Assembly: GCF_000212695.1 (NCBI RefSeq)
Contig: NC_015514.1
Location: forward strand, 248,001-312,000
DNA: 64,000 nt
Reading direction: 5' to 3'
Source of the DNA: Cellulomonas fimi ATCC 484
GTDB taxonomy: Bacteria; Actinomycetota; Actinomycetes; Actinomycetales; Cellulomonadaceae
In this document: piece by piece, positions 17,747 to 25,851 of the stretch
Numbering within the stretch: the stretch's first letter is position 1
Layout: every line of letters starts with the position of its first letter
The notes under the pieces: model-generated
The model's input: the letters and a program-made list of their open reading frames with translations, nothing else
Told to the model about the DNA's origin: nothing
Database searches by the model: none
Program-made: the position numbers and the translations under genes

Positions 17747-19300
17747 TCAGACGAGCGAGCGCGCCGCGTCCCTCGCCTGCGGCACGACCGCCGCGATCCC
17801 GTTGCCCGCCACCCACGCGCCGCACACCGCGACGCCGGGCAGCGTCGACGCCGCCGCCCGCAGCGCGGCCACGGCCTCCTGGTGCGCCGCGCTCGGGCGG
17901 GGGAGGGCCTGCGTCCAGCGCACGACGGCGTGCCCCCGGACCGCGGAGGCGGGCAGCGGGACACCCAGCAGGACGGAGGCGTCCCGACGCGCGAGCTCGA
18001 CCAGCTCCGCGCGGTCCGACGGCACCGCGTCCTCCTCGCCGGCGCGGCCGTACGACAGCCGGACCACGTGGCGGCCGTCGCCCGCCGCGGCCGCGAGCCA
18101 CGGCCACTTGGCGGTGCCGTGCGTGAGTGCCTTCGCCGTGACGTCGTGGGCCTCCCGCGCCACGAGCACACCCGTGCCGCGCGGGGCCGCGTCGAGCGCG
18201 CTCGCGTCGACGACCAGCGTGACGAGCGTGACCGCCGCCCCGGGGTCGAGTGCGAACGAGCCGGGCTCGGCGACCAGCGGCGCGAGCAGGTCGGCCGCGA
18301 CGGGGGCGGCCACGACCAGCCGCGGCGTGCGCAGCGTCTCCTCACCCACGACCACCTCGTAGGCGGCCGCGGTGCCGCCCTCGTCGGTCGTCCGGGGCGT
18401 CCCCTCGCCGGCCGGCGTGAGGTCGTCCTCGTCGGTCGTGCGCGGCGACGCCTCGTCCGCGACGGGGTCGGAGGCGTCGACGGCGCCGCTCGCGTCGGTG
18501 GCTCCCGGGAGTGCGGTCGTGCGGGCGGGGGCGGCCGAGGCCCGGCGCACCGAGGTCACCACGCTGCGTGTGCGGACCTCCCCGCCGTGCGCCTCGACGT
18601 CCGCGACCAGGGCGCCGACGAGGACGTGCAGCCCGCCGTCGAGCCCCTGCACCGCCGAGCCCGCCGGGGCCGTCGCGCGCAGCGACCGCACGGCCCGCGC
18701 GAGCGACCCCCGCGCACCCTCGAGAGCCGCCGGAAGCCCGGGCGCGACAGCACCCACCGGGAGGTCGTCGGGGTCGGCCGCGTGCACGCCGCCCACGACC
18801 GGGCGCACGAGCCGGTCGAGCACGCGTGCGCCCATCCGTGCCCGCACCAGCGCGCCGAGCGTGGGTGCCCCCGCACGGGTGGGCAGCACCAGGTCGAGCG
18901 AGGCGCGCAGCGACCCCACCAGGCCGATCGTGCGGCGCACGTCGCGGCTCCACGGCTGCGACGGGATGCCGAGCAGGCCCGTGCGGGGCAGCGGCCCGTC
19001 GCCGGACGGCAGGTGCACCCACGAGCCGTGCGGGGCCGGCAGTCGCACCCGGTCGGTGAGCCCGAGCTCGTCGAGGTACGCCGACACGACACCCCCGCGC
19101 GTCGCGAACGACTCCGCACCGGCGTCGAGCCGCAGCCCCGCGACGGTGTGCCCGCGGACGGCGCCCCCGGGCGCGTCACGGCCCTCCAGGACGACGACCC
19201 GCAGGCCCGCGTGGGCCAGCTCGCGGGCCGCGACGAGTCCGGCCACGCCGCCCCCGACGACGACGGCGTCCCAGCGGCTGCTCACGTCGGCGCGTTCCAC
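17747..19300 (-). CDS. hemY: Protoporphyrinogen/coproporphyrinogen oxidase, HemY type
   Basis: 517 residues, FAD amine-oxidase fold. The dinucleotide motif is VVVGGGVAGLVAARELA near the N terminus, and the C-terminal FAD segment is GVAVCGAWVAGNGIAAVV. In actinobacteria HemY (CgoX) oxidises coproporphyrinogen III in the coproporphyrin route. An Asp/Thr/Ala-rich insert of about 50 residues near residue 260-310, with two PRTTDE repeats, interrupts the substrate domain. The start is uncertain: GTG at 19300 or 19285, neither with a strong binding site. It follows hemE by 8 bases. Confidence 0.92.
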   Translation of the reverse strand: MERADVSSRWDAVVVGGGVAGLVAARELAHAGLRVVVLEGRDAPGGAVRGHTVAGLRLDAGAESFATRGGVVSAYLDELGLTDRVRLPAPHGSWVHLPSGDGPLPRTGLLGIPSQPWSRDVRRTIGLVGSLRASLDLVLPTRAGAPTLGALVRARMGARVLDRLVRPVVGGVHAADPDDLPVGAVAPGLPAALEGARGSLARAVRSLRATAPAGSAVQGLDGGLHVLVGALVADVEAHGGEVRTRSVVTSVRRASAAPARTTALPGATDASGAVDASDPVADEASPRTTDEDDLTPAGEGTPRTTDEGGTAAAYEVVVGEETLRTPRLVVAAPVAADLLAPLVAEPGSFALDPGAAVTLVTLVVDASALDAAPRGTGVLVAREAHDVTAKALTHGTAKWPWLAAAAGDGRHVVRLSYGRAGEEDAVPSDRAELVELARRDASVLLGVPLPASAVRGHAVVRWTQALPRPSAAHQEAVAALRAAASTLPGVAVCGAWVAGNGIAAVVPQARDAARSLV

Positions 19301-19308
19301 GGGCGTCG

Positions 19309-20373
19309 TCAGAGGGAGTGGACCAGGGTGACGACCCGCGTCAGGACGTCGGGGTCCGTCTCCGGCGGGACGCCGTGGCCGAGGTTCACCACGTGCGCGG
19401 GCGCCTGCGCACCGCGAGCGACGACGTCCCGGACGTGCGCCTCGAGCACGGGCCACGGGGCGGCGAGCAGCGCCGGGTCGATGTTGCCCTGCAGCGGCGT
19501 GGTGCCGCCGAGCCGGCGGTTCGCCTCGTCCAGCGGGAGCCGGTAGTCGACCCCGACCACGTCGGCGCCGACGTCGCGCATCGCGGCGAGCAGCTCGCTC
19601 GTCCCGGTGCCGAAGTGCACCTTGCGCACGTCGAGGTCGGCGACCGCGGCAAGCGCGCGCGCCGACGCGGGAGCGACGTGCGCGGTGTAGTCCGCGAGGC
19701 CGAGCGAGCCCGCCCACGAGTCGAAGAGCTGCGTCGCGCTGGCACCCGCGAGCACCTGTGCGCGCAGGAACGCGCCCGTCACGTCGGCCGCCCACTGCGT
19801 CAGCGCGGTCCACGTCTGCGGGTCCGCGTGCATGAGCGTCCGCGCGGCGAGGTGGTCGCGCGACGGGCCGCCCTCGACCAGGTAGGCGGCGAGCGTGAAC
19901 GGCGCGCCGGCGAAGCCGATGAGCGGTGTGCTGCCGAGCTGCGCGACGGTCGCGGCGACGCCCTCGCTGACCGGCGCGAGCCGCTCCGGCGTCAGCGGGC
20001 CCAGGTCGCGCAGGCGGGCGACGTCGTCCGCGGTGCGCACCGGCGCGCCCATGACCGGGCCGACGCCCGGCTTGATCTCCACGTCGACGCCCGCGAGCCG
20101 CAGCGGCACCACGATGTCGGAGAAGAAGATCGCCGCGTCCACGTCGTGCCGGCGCACCGGCTGCAGCGTGATCTCGCTCGCCATGCCCGGGTCCAGGCAC
20201 GCGTCGAGCATCCGCGTCCCGGCGCGCAGCGCCCGGTACTCGGGCAGGGATCGGCCGGCCTGGCGCATGAACCAGACGGGGCGGCGCGAGGGGCGCTCGC
20301 CGGAATACGCGCGCACGAGCGGCGAATTCGCGGTGCGGCCGTCGACGAGCGGATGTGTGACGGGAAGAGGCAC
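19309..20373 (-). CDS. hemE: Uroporphyrinogen decarboxylase
   Basis: 354 residues. It removes four carboxyls from uroporphyrinogen III to give coproporphyrinogen III. The signature PVWFMRQAGRSLPEYR lies near the N terminus, with FSDIVVPLRLAG and GFAGAPFTLAAYLVEGG following. The GTG start gives the usual length. It is divergent from hemA across only 45 bases, which contain a 16-base palindrome. Confidence 0.96.
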   Translation of the reverse strand: MPLPVTHPLVDGRTANSPLVRAYSGERPSRRPVWFMRQAGRSLPEYRALRAGTRMLDACLDPGMASEITLQPVRRHDVDAAIFFSDIVVPLRLAGVDVEIKPGVGPVMGAPVRTADDVARLRDLGPLTPERLAPVSEGVAATVAQLGSTPLIGFAGAPFTLAAYLVEGGPSRDHLAARTLMHADPQTWTALTQWAADVTGAFLRAQVLAGASATQLFDSWAGSLGLADYTAHVAPASARALAAVADLDVRKVHFGTGTSELLAAMRDVGADVVGVDYRLPLDEANRRLGGTTPLQGNIDPALLAAPWPVLEAHVRDVVARGAQAPAHVVNLGHGVPPETDPDVLTRVVTLVHSL

Positions 20374-20385
20374 CTGTCGATTGTG

Positions 20386-20401
20386 CCCGACAAATGTCGG
20401 G
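20386..20401. promoter_or_regulatory. hem inverted repeat 3, hemE/hemA divergent operator
   Basis: CCCGACA-AA-TGTCGGG with 7-base perfect arms, centred in the 45-base gap between the divergent hemE and hemA starts. A protein bound here would affect both genes. The GACA...TGTC core matches the two sites before hemC, with an N2 instead of N3 spacer. Confidence 0.65.
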
Positions 20402-20418
20402 ATGATTCAATCGGGACC

Positions 20419-21687
20419 GTGGTGCTGCTGTCCCTGGTCGCCAGTCACCACGACCTCGACCTCACCGTGCTGGAGCGTCTCTCGTCGGACGTGCACGCCG
20501 TGGGTCGCGAGCTCGTGCGGGCGTCCACCCCCGTCACCGGTGCCGTCGTGCTCGCGACGTGCAACCGGTTCGAGCTGTACCTGGAGGTCGGTGACGCCGA
20601 CCAGACGCCCGCGGCCCTCGCGGCCGCGTCGCAGGCCGTCGCGGCCCGCTCGGGGTACGCCGCCGACGAGGTCCTCACGCACCTGCGCCCCCTGACGGGA
20701 CCCGCCGCGGGCGAGCACCTGTTCGCCGTCGCGTCCGGGCTGGAGTCGATGGTCGTCGGCGAGCGGGAGATCGCGGGACAGGTCCGCCGCGCCCTGACGA
20801 CCGCTCGGCGCGACGGCACGACGACGTCCGCTCTGGAGTCGCTGTTCCAGGCGGCGTCCCGCGTGTCGCGCGCGGTCGAGTCGGAGACCGGCCTCGGGTC
20901 CGCCGGGCGCTCGGTGGTCGGCGTCGCCCTCGACATCGCCGAGCGCGGGCTGCCGCCGTGGCCGGACGTGAGCTGCGTGCTCGTCGGGACCGGCTCGTAC
21001 GCCGGGGCTTCGCTCGCGGCGCTCAAGGCCCGTGGCTGCGCCGACGTCCGGGTCTACTCGCCGAGCGGCCGCGCCGGCCAGTTCGCTGCGGCGCGCGGTG
21101 TCCGTGCCCTGCCCGCCGGGGCCGACCTCGCCGCGGAGCTCGCGGGCGTCGACCTCGTCGTCGCGTGCAGCGGCGCCGCCGGCGCGGTGCTGCAGGTCGA
21201 CGCGCTCGCACAGGCCCGCTCCGGCCGGGACGCTCGACCGCTCACCGTCGTCGACCTGGCCCTGCGGCACGACGTGGACCCGGGCGTGCGGCACCTGCCC
21301 GGCGTCCGTCTCGTCAGCCTGCACACCGTCGCCGAGCACGCGCCGGCCGAGCACGCCGCCGTCGAGTCGGCGCGGCGCATCGTCGTGGAGGCGGCCGACG
21401 CCTACGAGGCGGACCAGCGCGTGCGCGAGTGGAACCCCGCGGTCGTGGCCCAGCGCACGCGCGTGCTGGGTGGCCTGGAGGAGGCGCTCGCCGCCCTGCC
21501 CGAGGGTGCGCGGGACGAGCGCGGCGAGCGCGCGCTGCGCCGTCGCACGCGTGCGCTCCTGCACGGTCCGACGGTCCGGGCACGCGAGGCGGCGCGCGCG
21601 GGTGACGCCGCCACGTACGGCGCGGCCCTGGCCGAGCTCGCCGCGATCTCCGTGCCGGACGTGCCGACGCCCGCGTCGGTGGGCTGA
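20419..21687 (+). CDS. hemA: Glutamyl-tRNA reductase
   Basis: 422 residues. It reduces Glu-tRNA to glutamate-1-semialdehyde, the committed step. The catalytic Cys is in ATCNRFELY (Cys48); ASGLESMVVGEREIAGQVRRA is the family signature, followed by an NADP-binding Rossmann domain (LVGTGSYAGASLAALKARG) and a C-terminal helical dimer domain. Start: the first of two GTGs in VVLLSLVASHHDLDL. It is transcribed away from hemE and ends at the 15-bp hairpin. Confidence 0.95.
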   Translation: MVLLSLVASHHDLDLTVLERLSSDVHAVGRELVRASTPVTGAVVLATCNRFELYLEVGDADQTPAALAAASQAVAARSGYAADEVLTHLRPLTGPAAGEHLFAVASGLESMVVGEREIAGQVRRALTTARRDGTTTSALESLFQAASRVSRAVESETGLGSAGRSVVGVALDIAERGLPPWPDVSCVLVGTGSYAGASLAALKARGCADVRVYSPSGRAGQFAAARGVRALPAGADLAAELAGVDLVVACSGAAGAVLQVDALAQARSGRDARPLTVVDLALRHDVDPGVRHLPGVRLVSLHTVAEHAPAEHAAVESARRIVVEAADAYEADQRVREWNPAVVAQRTRVLGGLEEALAALPEGARDERGERALRRRTRALLHGPTVRAREAARAGDAATYGAALAELAAISVPDVPTPASVG

Positions 21688-21723
21688 GCCGCCGGTCGCC
21701 GGGCGACCGGGGCCGGACATGAT

Positions 21724-21766
21724 GCGTGCCGGGCCTGGACGGGGGGGAGGGCCAGGCCCGGCACGC
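21724..21766. terminator. Bidirectional hairpin after hemA
   Basis: GCGTGCCGGGCCTGG pairs with CCAGGCCCGGCACGC (15 bp) around a 13-base loop, between the convergent hemA and 21814-22683 genes. Confidence 0.88.
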
Positions 21767-21813
21767 GTCCGGGAGGGATCACGGCGTCGTCGACGCGTCC
21801 CTGGTCTGTGTCG

Positions 21814-22683
21814 TCAGTAGGCCACCGTGTGCCGCTGCGCGGCCGGGCCGGGGGCCCAGGTGTGGGGGACGACCTGGTTGGTCTGGATGTCGGTGAGCTC
21901 GGCGGCGTAGACGATGCCCTCGTACACGCCGGCCTCGATGCGCTCGAGGTGGAGCCGCTCGGCGCGCTCGATGTCGTCGCCGAGGTGGGAGATGCGGGCG
22001 ACGACGTAGCGCTGCGCGTCCTGCCACTGGTCGACGACACGCACGGACAGGCCGTTCCAGCGGGCGGTGAGGTCGAGCTCGAACAGCTCGGTCACGTCCT
22101 CACGGGCCACCCGGCGGTACCAGCGGCCCGACGGTGCCTGCTGGAAGCCGGTCTCGGCGAGCGGGGGGTTGGCGAGCGCCAGCACGACGGTGTGGCCCCC
22201 GTCGACGACGTCCGCCTCGAGGTACGCGCCGTGCCACTTGGCGACGGGGCCGACGCACCGCGAGAGCGAGGCGGGGGCGGGCCGGTGCGCGCCGAGCTGC
22301 GTGACGGTCCAGCCGGTGCCGACGTCGCCGTAGCGCGCGAGGAGCGTCGCGGTGCCGTCGTCGTAGACCCGCACGAGCTCCGCGCCCGGGGGGATGCGGG
22401 AGTGGCGGAGCCACCACAGCGGGAGGATGTAGCCGGGGACGTCGCGGTACTGCAGCTGCGGCGAGGACTCGAACCGCAGGATGTCGATGGAGCGGTCCCA
22501 GGGGCTGAACGGCGACCCCTCGTACCCGAGCCCGTGGACCTCGAAGAGCTGCGCCGGGGTGGTCGCGAACGCGACGTCCTCGGCCCGCACCACGTAGCCG
22601 GCCACACGGTCGTGCCCCGCGGTCAGGATCGCGCGGGTGAGCGCTGGCGTGATCGCCTTCTGCATCAGGGTCACGGTGGGCAT
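21814..22683 (-). CDS. Hypothetical protein, unrecognised family
   Basis: 289 residues, soluble, with no signal peptide or membrane helix. It is rich in Trp, Tyr, Val and Leu, for example GYILPLWWLRHSRIPPGAEL and DVGTGWTVTQLGAHRP, suggesting a compact beta-rich fold. The ATG of MPTVTLMQKAITPAL was chosen; only a weak GGCAAGG precedes it. The gene stands alone behind an elaborate control region with three palindromes, one LacI-type. No function is proposed. Confidence 0.7.
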   Translation of the reverse strand: MPTVTLMQKAITPALTRAILTAGHDRVAGYVVRAEDVAFATTPAQLFEVHGLGYEGSPFSPWDRSIDILRFESSPQLQYRDVPGYILPLWWLRHSRIPPGAELVRVYDDGTATLLARYGDVGTGWTVTQLGAHRPAPASLSRCVGPVAKWHGAYLEADVVDGGHTVVLALANPPLAETGFQQAPSGRWYRRVAREDVTELFELDLTARWNGLSVRVVDQWQDAQRYVVARISHLGDDIERAERLHLERIEAGVYEGIVYAAELTDIQTNQVVPHTWAPGPAAQRHTVAY

Positions 22684-22731
22684 CCTTGCCGAGGAGGGAG
22701 GAATCGGAGGAACCAGACGGATCGGTGCACG

Positions 22732-22761
22732 ATTGTGCAGCCGTTCACGGGCACCTGTCCA
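22732..22761 (-). promoter_or_regulatory. Candidate promoter of 21814-22683
   Basis: Reading leftwards, TGGACA (22761-22756) and CACAAT (22737-22732) are 18 bases apart, about 50 bases before the proposed ATG. Confidence 0.45.
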
Positions 22762-22804
22762 GGTCGGTTCACCCATTGGTGTAACTCTGCAGGTCAGCGG
22801 TGGT

Positions 22805-22816
22805 GGGAACGTTCCC
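22805..22816. promoter_or_regulatory. LacI-type palindromic operator candidate
   Basis: Perfect palindrome GGGAACGTTCCC. With its flanking T and G it differs from the CelR/CebR operator form TGGGAGCGCTCCCA mainly in the bases beside the central CG, a position that varies between LacI-family regulators. It lies about 45 bases upstream of the proposed -35. Confidence 0.5.
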
Positions 22817-22834
22817 GGTCGAAGCGGTTCGACC
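22817..22834. promoter_or_regulatory. Inverted repeat abutting the LacI-type site
   Basis: GGTCGAA-GCGG-TTCGACC, 7-base arms, directly adjoining the previous palindrome. Confidence 0.4.
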
Positions 22835-22862
22835 ACATGAGAACGGGATGAGAATGTGTCGA

Positions 22863-22882
22863 ATCGATGCGAACGCATCGAT
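22863..22882. promoter_or_regulatory. 20-base inverted repeat
   Basis: ATCGATGCG-AA-CGCATCGAT with 9-base arms. It is too AT-balanced and short-looped to look like a terminator, so an operator is more likely. Confidence 0.45.
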
Positions 22883-22953
22883 CGGGCGACGGAGTCGCCG
22901 CGCGCAGCTGTCCGGACCGTGCTAGGGCGACGGTCGCGACCCAACGGTCGCCC

Positions 22954-22976
22954 TCCCGCGGCGGGCCGCCGCGGGA
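22954..22976 (-). terminator. Terminator of purB
   Basis: TCCCGCGGCGG pairs with CCGCCGCGGGA around a single central base (in practice a loop of a few bases), 18 bases past the purB stop. Confidence 0.7.
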
Positions 22977-22993
22977 CCTAGGTCCGGGGTGCG

Positions 22994-24451
22994 TCAGCGG
23001 TCGAGGTACGCCACCAGGTCGGCTGCCAGGCCCGTGTAGCCCGCCGGTGTGAGGGCCTGCAGGCGCTCCTCCACGTCCGCCGGGAGGCCCAGTCCCGCGA
23101 CGAACTCGCGCATGTCGTCGGCCGTCAGCCGGCGCCCGCGCGTGAGCTCCTTGAGCCGCTCGTACGGGTTCTCCATGCCCGTCACGCCCGCCACCGACGC
23201 CGCCCGCATCGCCGACTGCACGGGCTCCCCGAGGACCTCCCAGTTCTCGTCGAGCTCGCGCTCGAGCAGGGCGACGTCGACGTCCAGCGCCTTCAGCCCG
23301 CGGCGCACGTTGTCGATCGCGAGGAGCGAGTGGCCGAACGCCGGGCCGATGTTGCGCTGCGTCGTCGAGTCGGTGAGGTCGCGCTGCAGGCGGCTCGTCA
23401 CGAGAGTCGCCGACAACGTGTCGAGCAGCGCGCACGACAGCTCGAGGTTCGCCTCGGCGTTCTCGAACCGGATGGGGTTGACCTTGTGCGGCATGGTCGA
23501 CGAGCCCGTCGCGCCCGCCACGGGGATCTGGATGAACACCCCGCGCGAGATGTAGGTCCACACGTCGGTCGCGAGGTTGTGCAGCACGCGGTTGAAGCGC
23601 GCCACGTCGGCGTACAGCTCCGCCTGCCAGTCGTGCGACTCGATCTGCGTGGTCAGCGGGTTCCACGTCAGGCCCAGGTGCTCGACGAACGTCCGGCTCA
23701 CGACCGGCCAGTCCGCACCCGGGACCGCGACGACGTGCGCGCCGAACGTGCCCGTCGCGCCGTTGATCTTGCCGAGGAACTCGTCGCCCGCGACGCGCCG
23801 CAGCTGGCGGCGCAGCCGGTGCGCGAGGACCGCGAGCTCCTTGCCGAGCGTCGTCGGCGTCGCGGGCTGGCCGTGCGTCAGCGCGAGCAGGGGCTGGTCC
23901 TTGTGCTCGTGCGCGAGCGCGGCCACCTCGTCCGTCAGGGCCGTCGCGGCGGGGAGCCACACGTCCTGCACCGCACCGCGCACCATGAGCGCGTACGACA
24001 GGTTGTTGACGTCCTCGCTCGTGCACCCGAAGTGCACGAGCTCCGAGACGTGCGGCAGGACCGTGCCGGGCCCGAGCGCGGCCGGCGCGTCGGCGAGCCG
24101 CTTCTTGAGGAAGTACTCGACGGCCTTCACGTCGTGCACGGTCGTGCGCTCGATCTCCGCGAGCTCGGCGACCTCCGCCGCGCCGAACGTCGCGACGACG
24201 TCGCGCAGGTACTGCTCCTCCGCCGCCGAGAGCGTCGGGGCGCCCGGCACCACGCCGTGCTGCGCGAGGTGGATCAGCCACTCGACCTCGACGTGCACCC
24301 GCTCGCGGTTGAGCGCCGCCTCCGACAGGTGGTCGACCAGCGGCGCGACCGCCGCGCGGTACCGGCCGTCGAGCGGGCCGAGGGCGATCGACGGCGTCAC
24401 GTCGGCCAGACGGACGCGCGCGAGGGGGGCGGAGGCGTCGGGGGAGGACAT
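22994..24451 (-). CDS. purB: Adenylosuccinate lyase
   Basis: 485 residues of the fumarase/aspartase superfamily. It cleaves SAICAR and adenylosuccinate in purine synthesis. Visible landmarks are LGPLDGRYRAAVAPLVDHLS at the N terminus, HFGCTSEDVNN, LTHGQPATPTTLGKE, and the signature loop GSSTMPHKVNP with the catalytic serine. The length matches the long bacterial (E. coli type) class. Start choice among three nearby ATGs (24463, 24460, 24451) is uncertain. It stands as a single gene. Confidence 0.95.
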   Translation of the reverse strand: MSSPDASAPLARVRLADVTPSIALGPLDGRYRAAVAPLVDHLSEAALNRERVHVEVEWLIHLAQHGVVPGAPTLSAAEEQYLRDVVATFGAAEVAELAEIERTTVHDVKAVEYFLKKRLADAPAALGPGTVLPHVSELVHFGCTSEDVNNLSYALMVRGAVQDVWLPAATALTDEVAALAHEHKDQPLLALTHGQPATPTTLGKELAVLAHRLRRQLRRVAGDEFLGKINGATGTFGAHVVAVPGADWPVVSRTFVEHLGLTWNPLTTQIESHDWQAELYADVARFNRVLHNLATDVWTYISRGVFIQIPVAGATGSSTMPHKVNPIRFENAEANLELSCALLDTLSATLVTSRLQRDLTDSTTQRNIGPAFGHSLLAIDNVRRGLKALDVDVALLERELDENWEVLGEPVQSAMRAASVAGVTGMENPYERLKELTRGRRLTADDMREFVAGLGLPADVEERLQALTPAGYTGLAADLVAYLDR

Positions 24452-24519
24452 GCCGGCCATCATCCCAGAGGGGTCCGGGGCGGTGGGGCCGCCGTCCACA
24501 CGCTGCGCGGGGCGCTGCG

Positions 24520-24801
24520 TCAGGCCGCGGGCGGGACGCTCGGGGTGCGGTGGCGGCGGGCGCGGACGAGGCTCGTGACGGCGTGCAGCGCGACGGCCGC
24601 CCAGACGACGTTGGTGACGACCGACGGCCAGACCCCGCTGCTCGCCGCGACCGCGCCGAGCATGAGCCCGCTGACGACGTTCGCGGCCTGGTAGCGGCCC
24701 GACGTCGGTGACCAGCGGCCGCGCGTGACGAGGATGTAGGCGGTCAGGCACAGGGCCGCGCCGACCCAGCCGAGCGCGGTGACGACGACGGACACGGGCA
24801 T
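24520..24801 (-). CDS. Small membrane protein, CBU_0592-like
   Basis: 93 residues with about three membrane helices (VVVTALGWVGAALCLTAYIL; QAANVVSGLMLGAVAASSGV; PSVVTNVVWAAVALHAVTSL) and an Arg-rich tail. The YQAANVVSG...WPSVVTNVVWA pattern fits the CBU_0592-type family found in many bacteria with unknown role. It diverges from the LysR gene across 129 bases. Confidence 0.72.
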   Translation of the reverse strand: MPVSVVVTALGWVGAALCLTAYILVTRGRWSPTSGRYQAANVVSGLMLGAVAASSGVWPSVVTNVVWAAVALHAVTSLVRARRHRTPSVPPAA

Positions 24802-24908
24802 GCTCCAGGCAGGCGGAAGAAGGTGAGGGGGCCGTCGTCGCCGGGATGCCGAGCACGTGCGGTGCGACCAGTGTGGCGTCGCCGGGGGTTCAGCACAATC
24901 GAAGTCGA

Positions 24909-24925
24909 CTAAGCCAGGGGTTTAG
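24909..24925. promoter_or_regulatory. Candidate LysR-type binding site
   Basis: CTAAgccaggggtTTAG, an AT-tipped inverted repeat 6 bases before the LysR ATG. It is compatible with autoregulation, or control of the divergent small membrane gene. Confidence 0.4.
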
Positions 24926-24930
24926 CAGCG

Positions 24931-25851
24931 ATGAACTACGATCGCCGCGTGGCCACCGACCCCCGCCGTCTCGCCGTCCTCCTCGCGGTGCACCGGGCCG
25001 GAGGCGTCCTCGCGGCCGCCGACCTGCTCCGCGTCACGCCCTCCGCCGTGTCCCAGCAGATCACCCGTCTGGAGGCCGAGGAGGGCGTCGCCGTGCTCGA
25101 CCGCGGCCCTCGCGGCGCGACCCTGACGGCCGCCGGCCGCATCCTCGCCGACGCCGCCGAGCGCATCGAGGGCGAGCTCGTCGAGGCGCGCAAGGCGCTC
25201 GCGGCGCTCGGGGGCGAGCTGTCGGGGCGCGTCGTCGTCGTCGGCTTCCAGACCGCGATCCGGGCCGTCGTCACGCCTGCGCTCGCCGGGCTCGCGGCAC
25301 GTCACCCCGGCGTCGAGGTCGTCGTCGAGGAGCGGGACCCCGACGACGCGCTGCGCCGGCTGCGGGGAGGCGACGCGGACGTCGTGCTGCTCGAGCGTGA
25401 CGAGGACTCCGACCCCCACACCCCCCGCGGGCACCGCGACGTCGTCCTGCTCGAGGAGCCGTGGCGCCTGGTCCTGCCCGCCGCCGTGCCCGTTCCCGGG
25501 CGGCTCGCCGACCTCGCGTCCGCGACGTGGCTCGAGTCGGAGCCGGGCACCGCCGCGGCGCGGGCGCTCGGACGCGTCGCGGCCCTCGTCGGCCCGCTCG
25601 CGACGCGGCACGTGTACTACGACTTCGACGTCGCGCTCGCGCTCGTCGCCGCAGGTCAGGGCGTCGGGATGCTGCCCGCGCTCGCGCTGCAGGGGGAGCT
25701 CCCCGACGCGGTCACCGTCGCGACCGTGCCGGGCCTCGGGTCGCGCCGCCTCGTCGTCCGGCACCGCGCCACCCGCCACGAGCCACGGCCCGCGGTCGCA
25801 GCCGTGGTCGACGAGCTCCTCACGGTCGCCGGCGGTCTGGACCTCGCCTAG
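24931..25851 (+). CDS. LysR-family transcriptional regulator
   Basis: 306 residues. The N-terminal helix-turn-helix is RRLAVLLAVHRAGGVLAAAD, LLRVTPSAVSQQITRLEAEE. A periplasmic-binding-type effector domain follows, starting at LSGRVVVVGFQTAIRAVVTP. The ATG at 24931 is used; a GTG 18 bases on is an alternative. Its effector is unknown. Its stop overlaps the convergent EamA transporter stop by 4 bases. Confidence 0.92.
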   Translation: MNYDRRVATDPRRLAVLLAVHRAGGVLAAADLLRVTPSAVSQQITRLEAEEGVAVLDRGPRGATLTAAGRILADAAERIEGELVEARKALAALGGELSGRVVVVGFQTAIRAVVTPALAGLAARHPGVEVVVEERDPDDALRRLRGGDADVVLLERDEDSDPHTPRGHRDVVLLEEPWRLVLPAAVPVPGRLADLASATWLESEPGTAAARALGRVAALVGPLATRHVYYDFDVALALVAAGQGVGMLPALALQGELPDAVTVATVPGLGSRRLVVRHRATRHEPRPAVAAVVDELLTVAGGLDLA

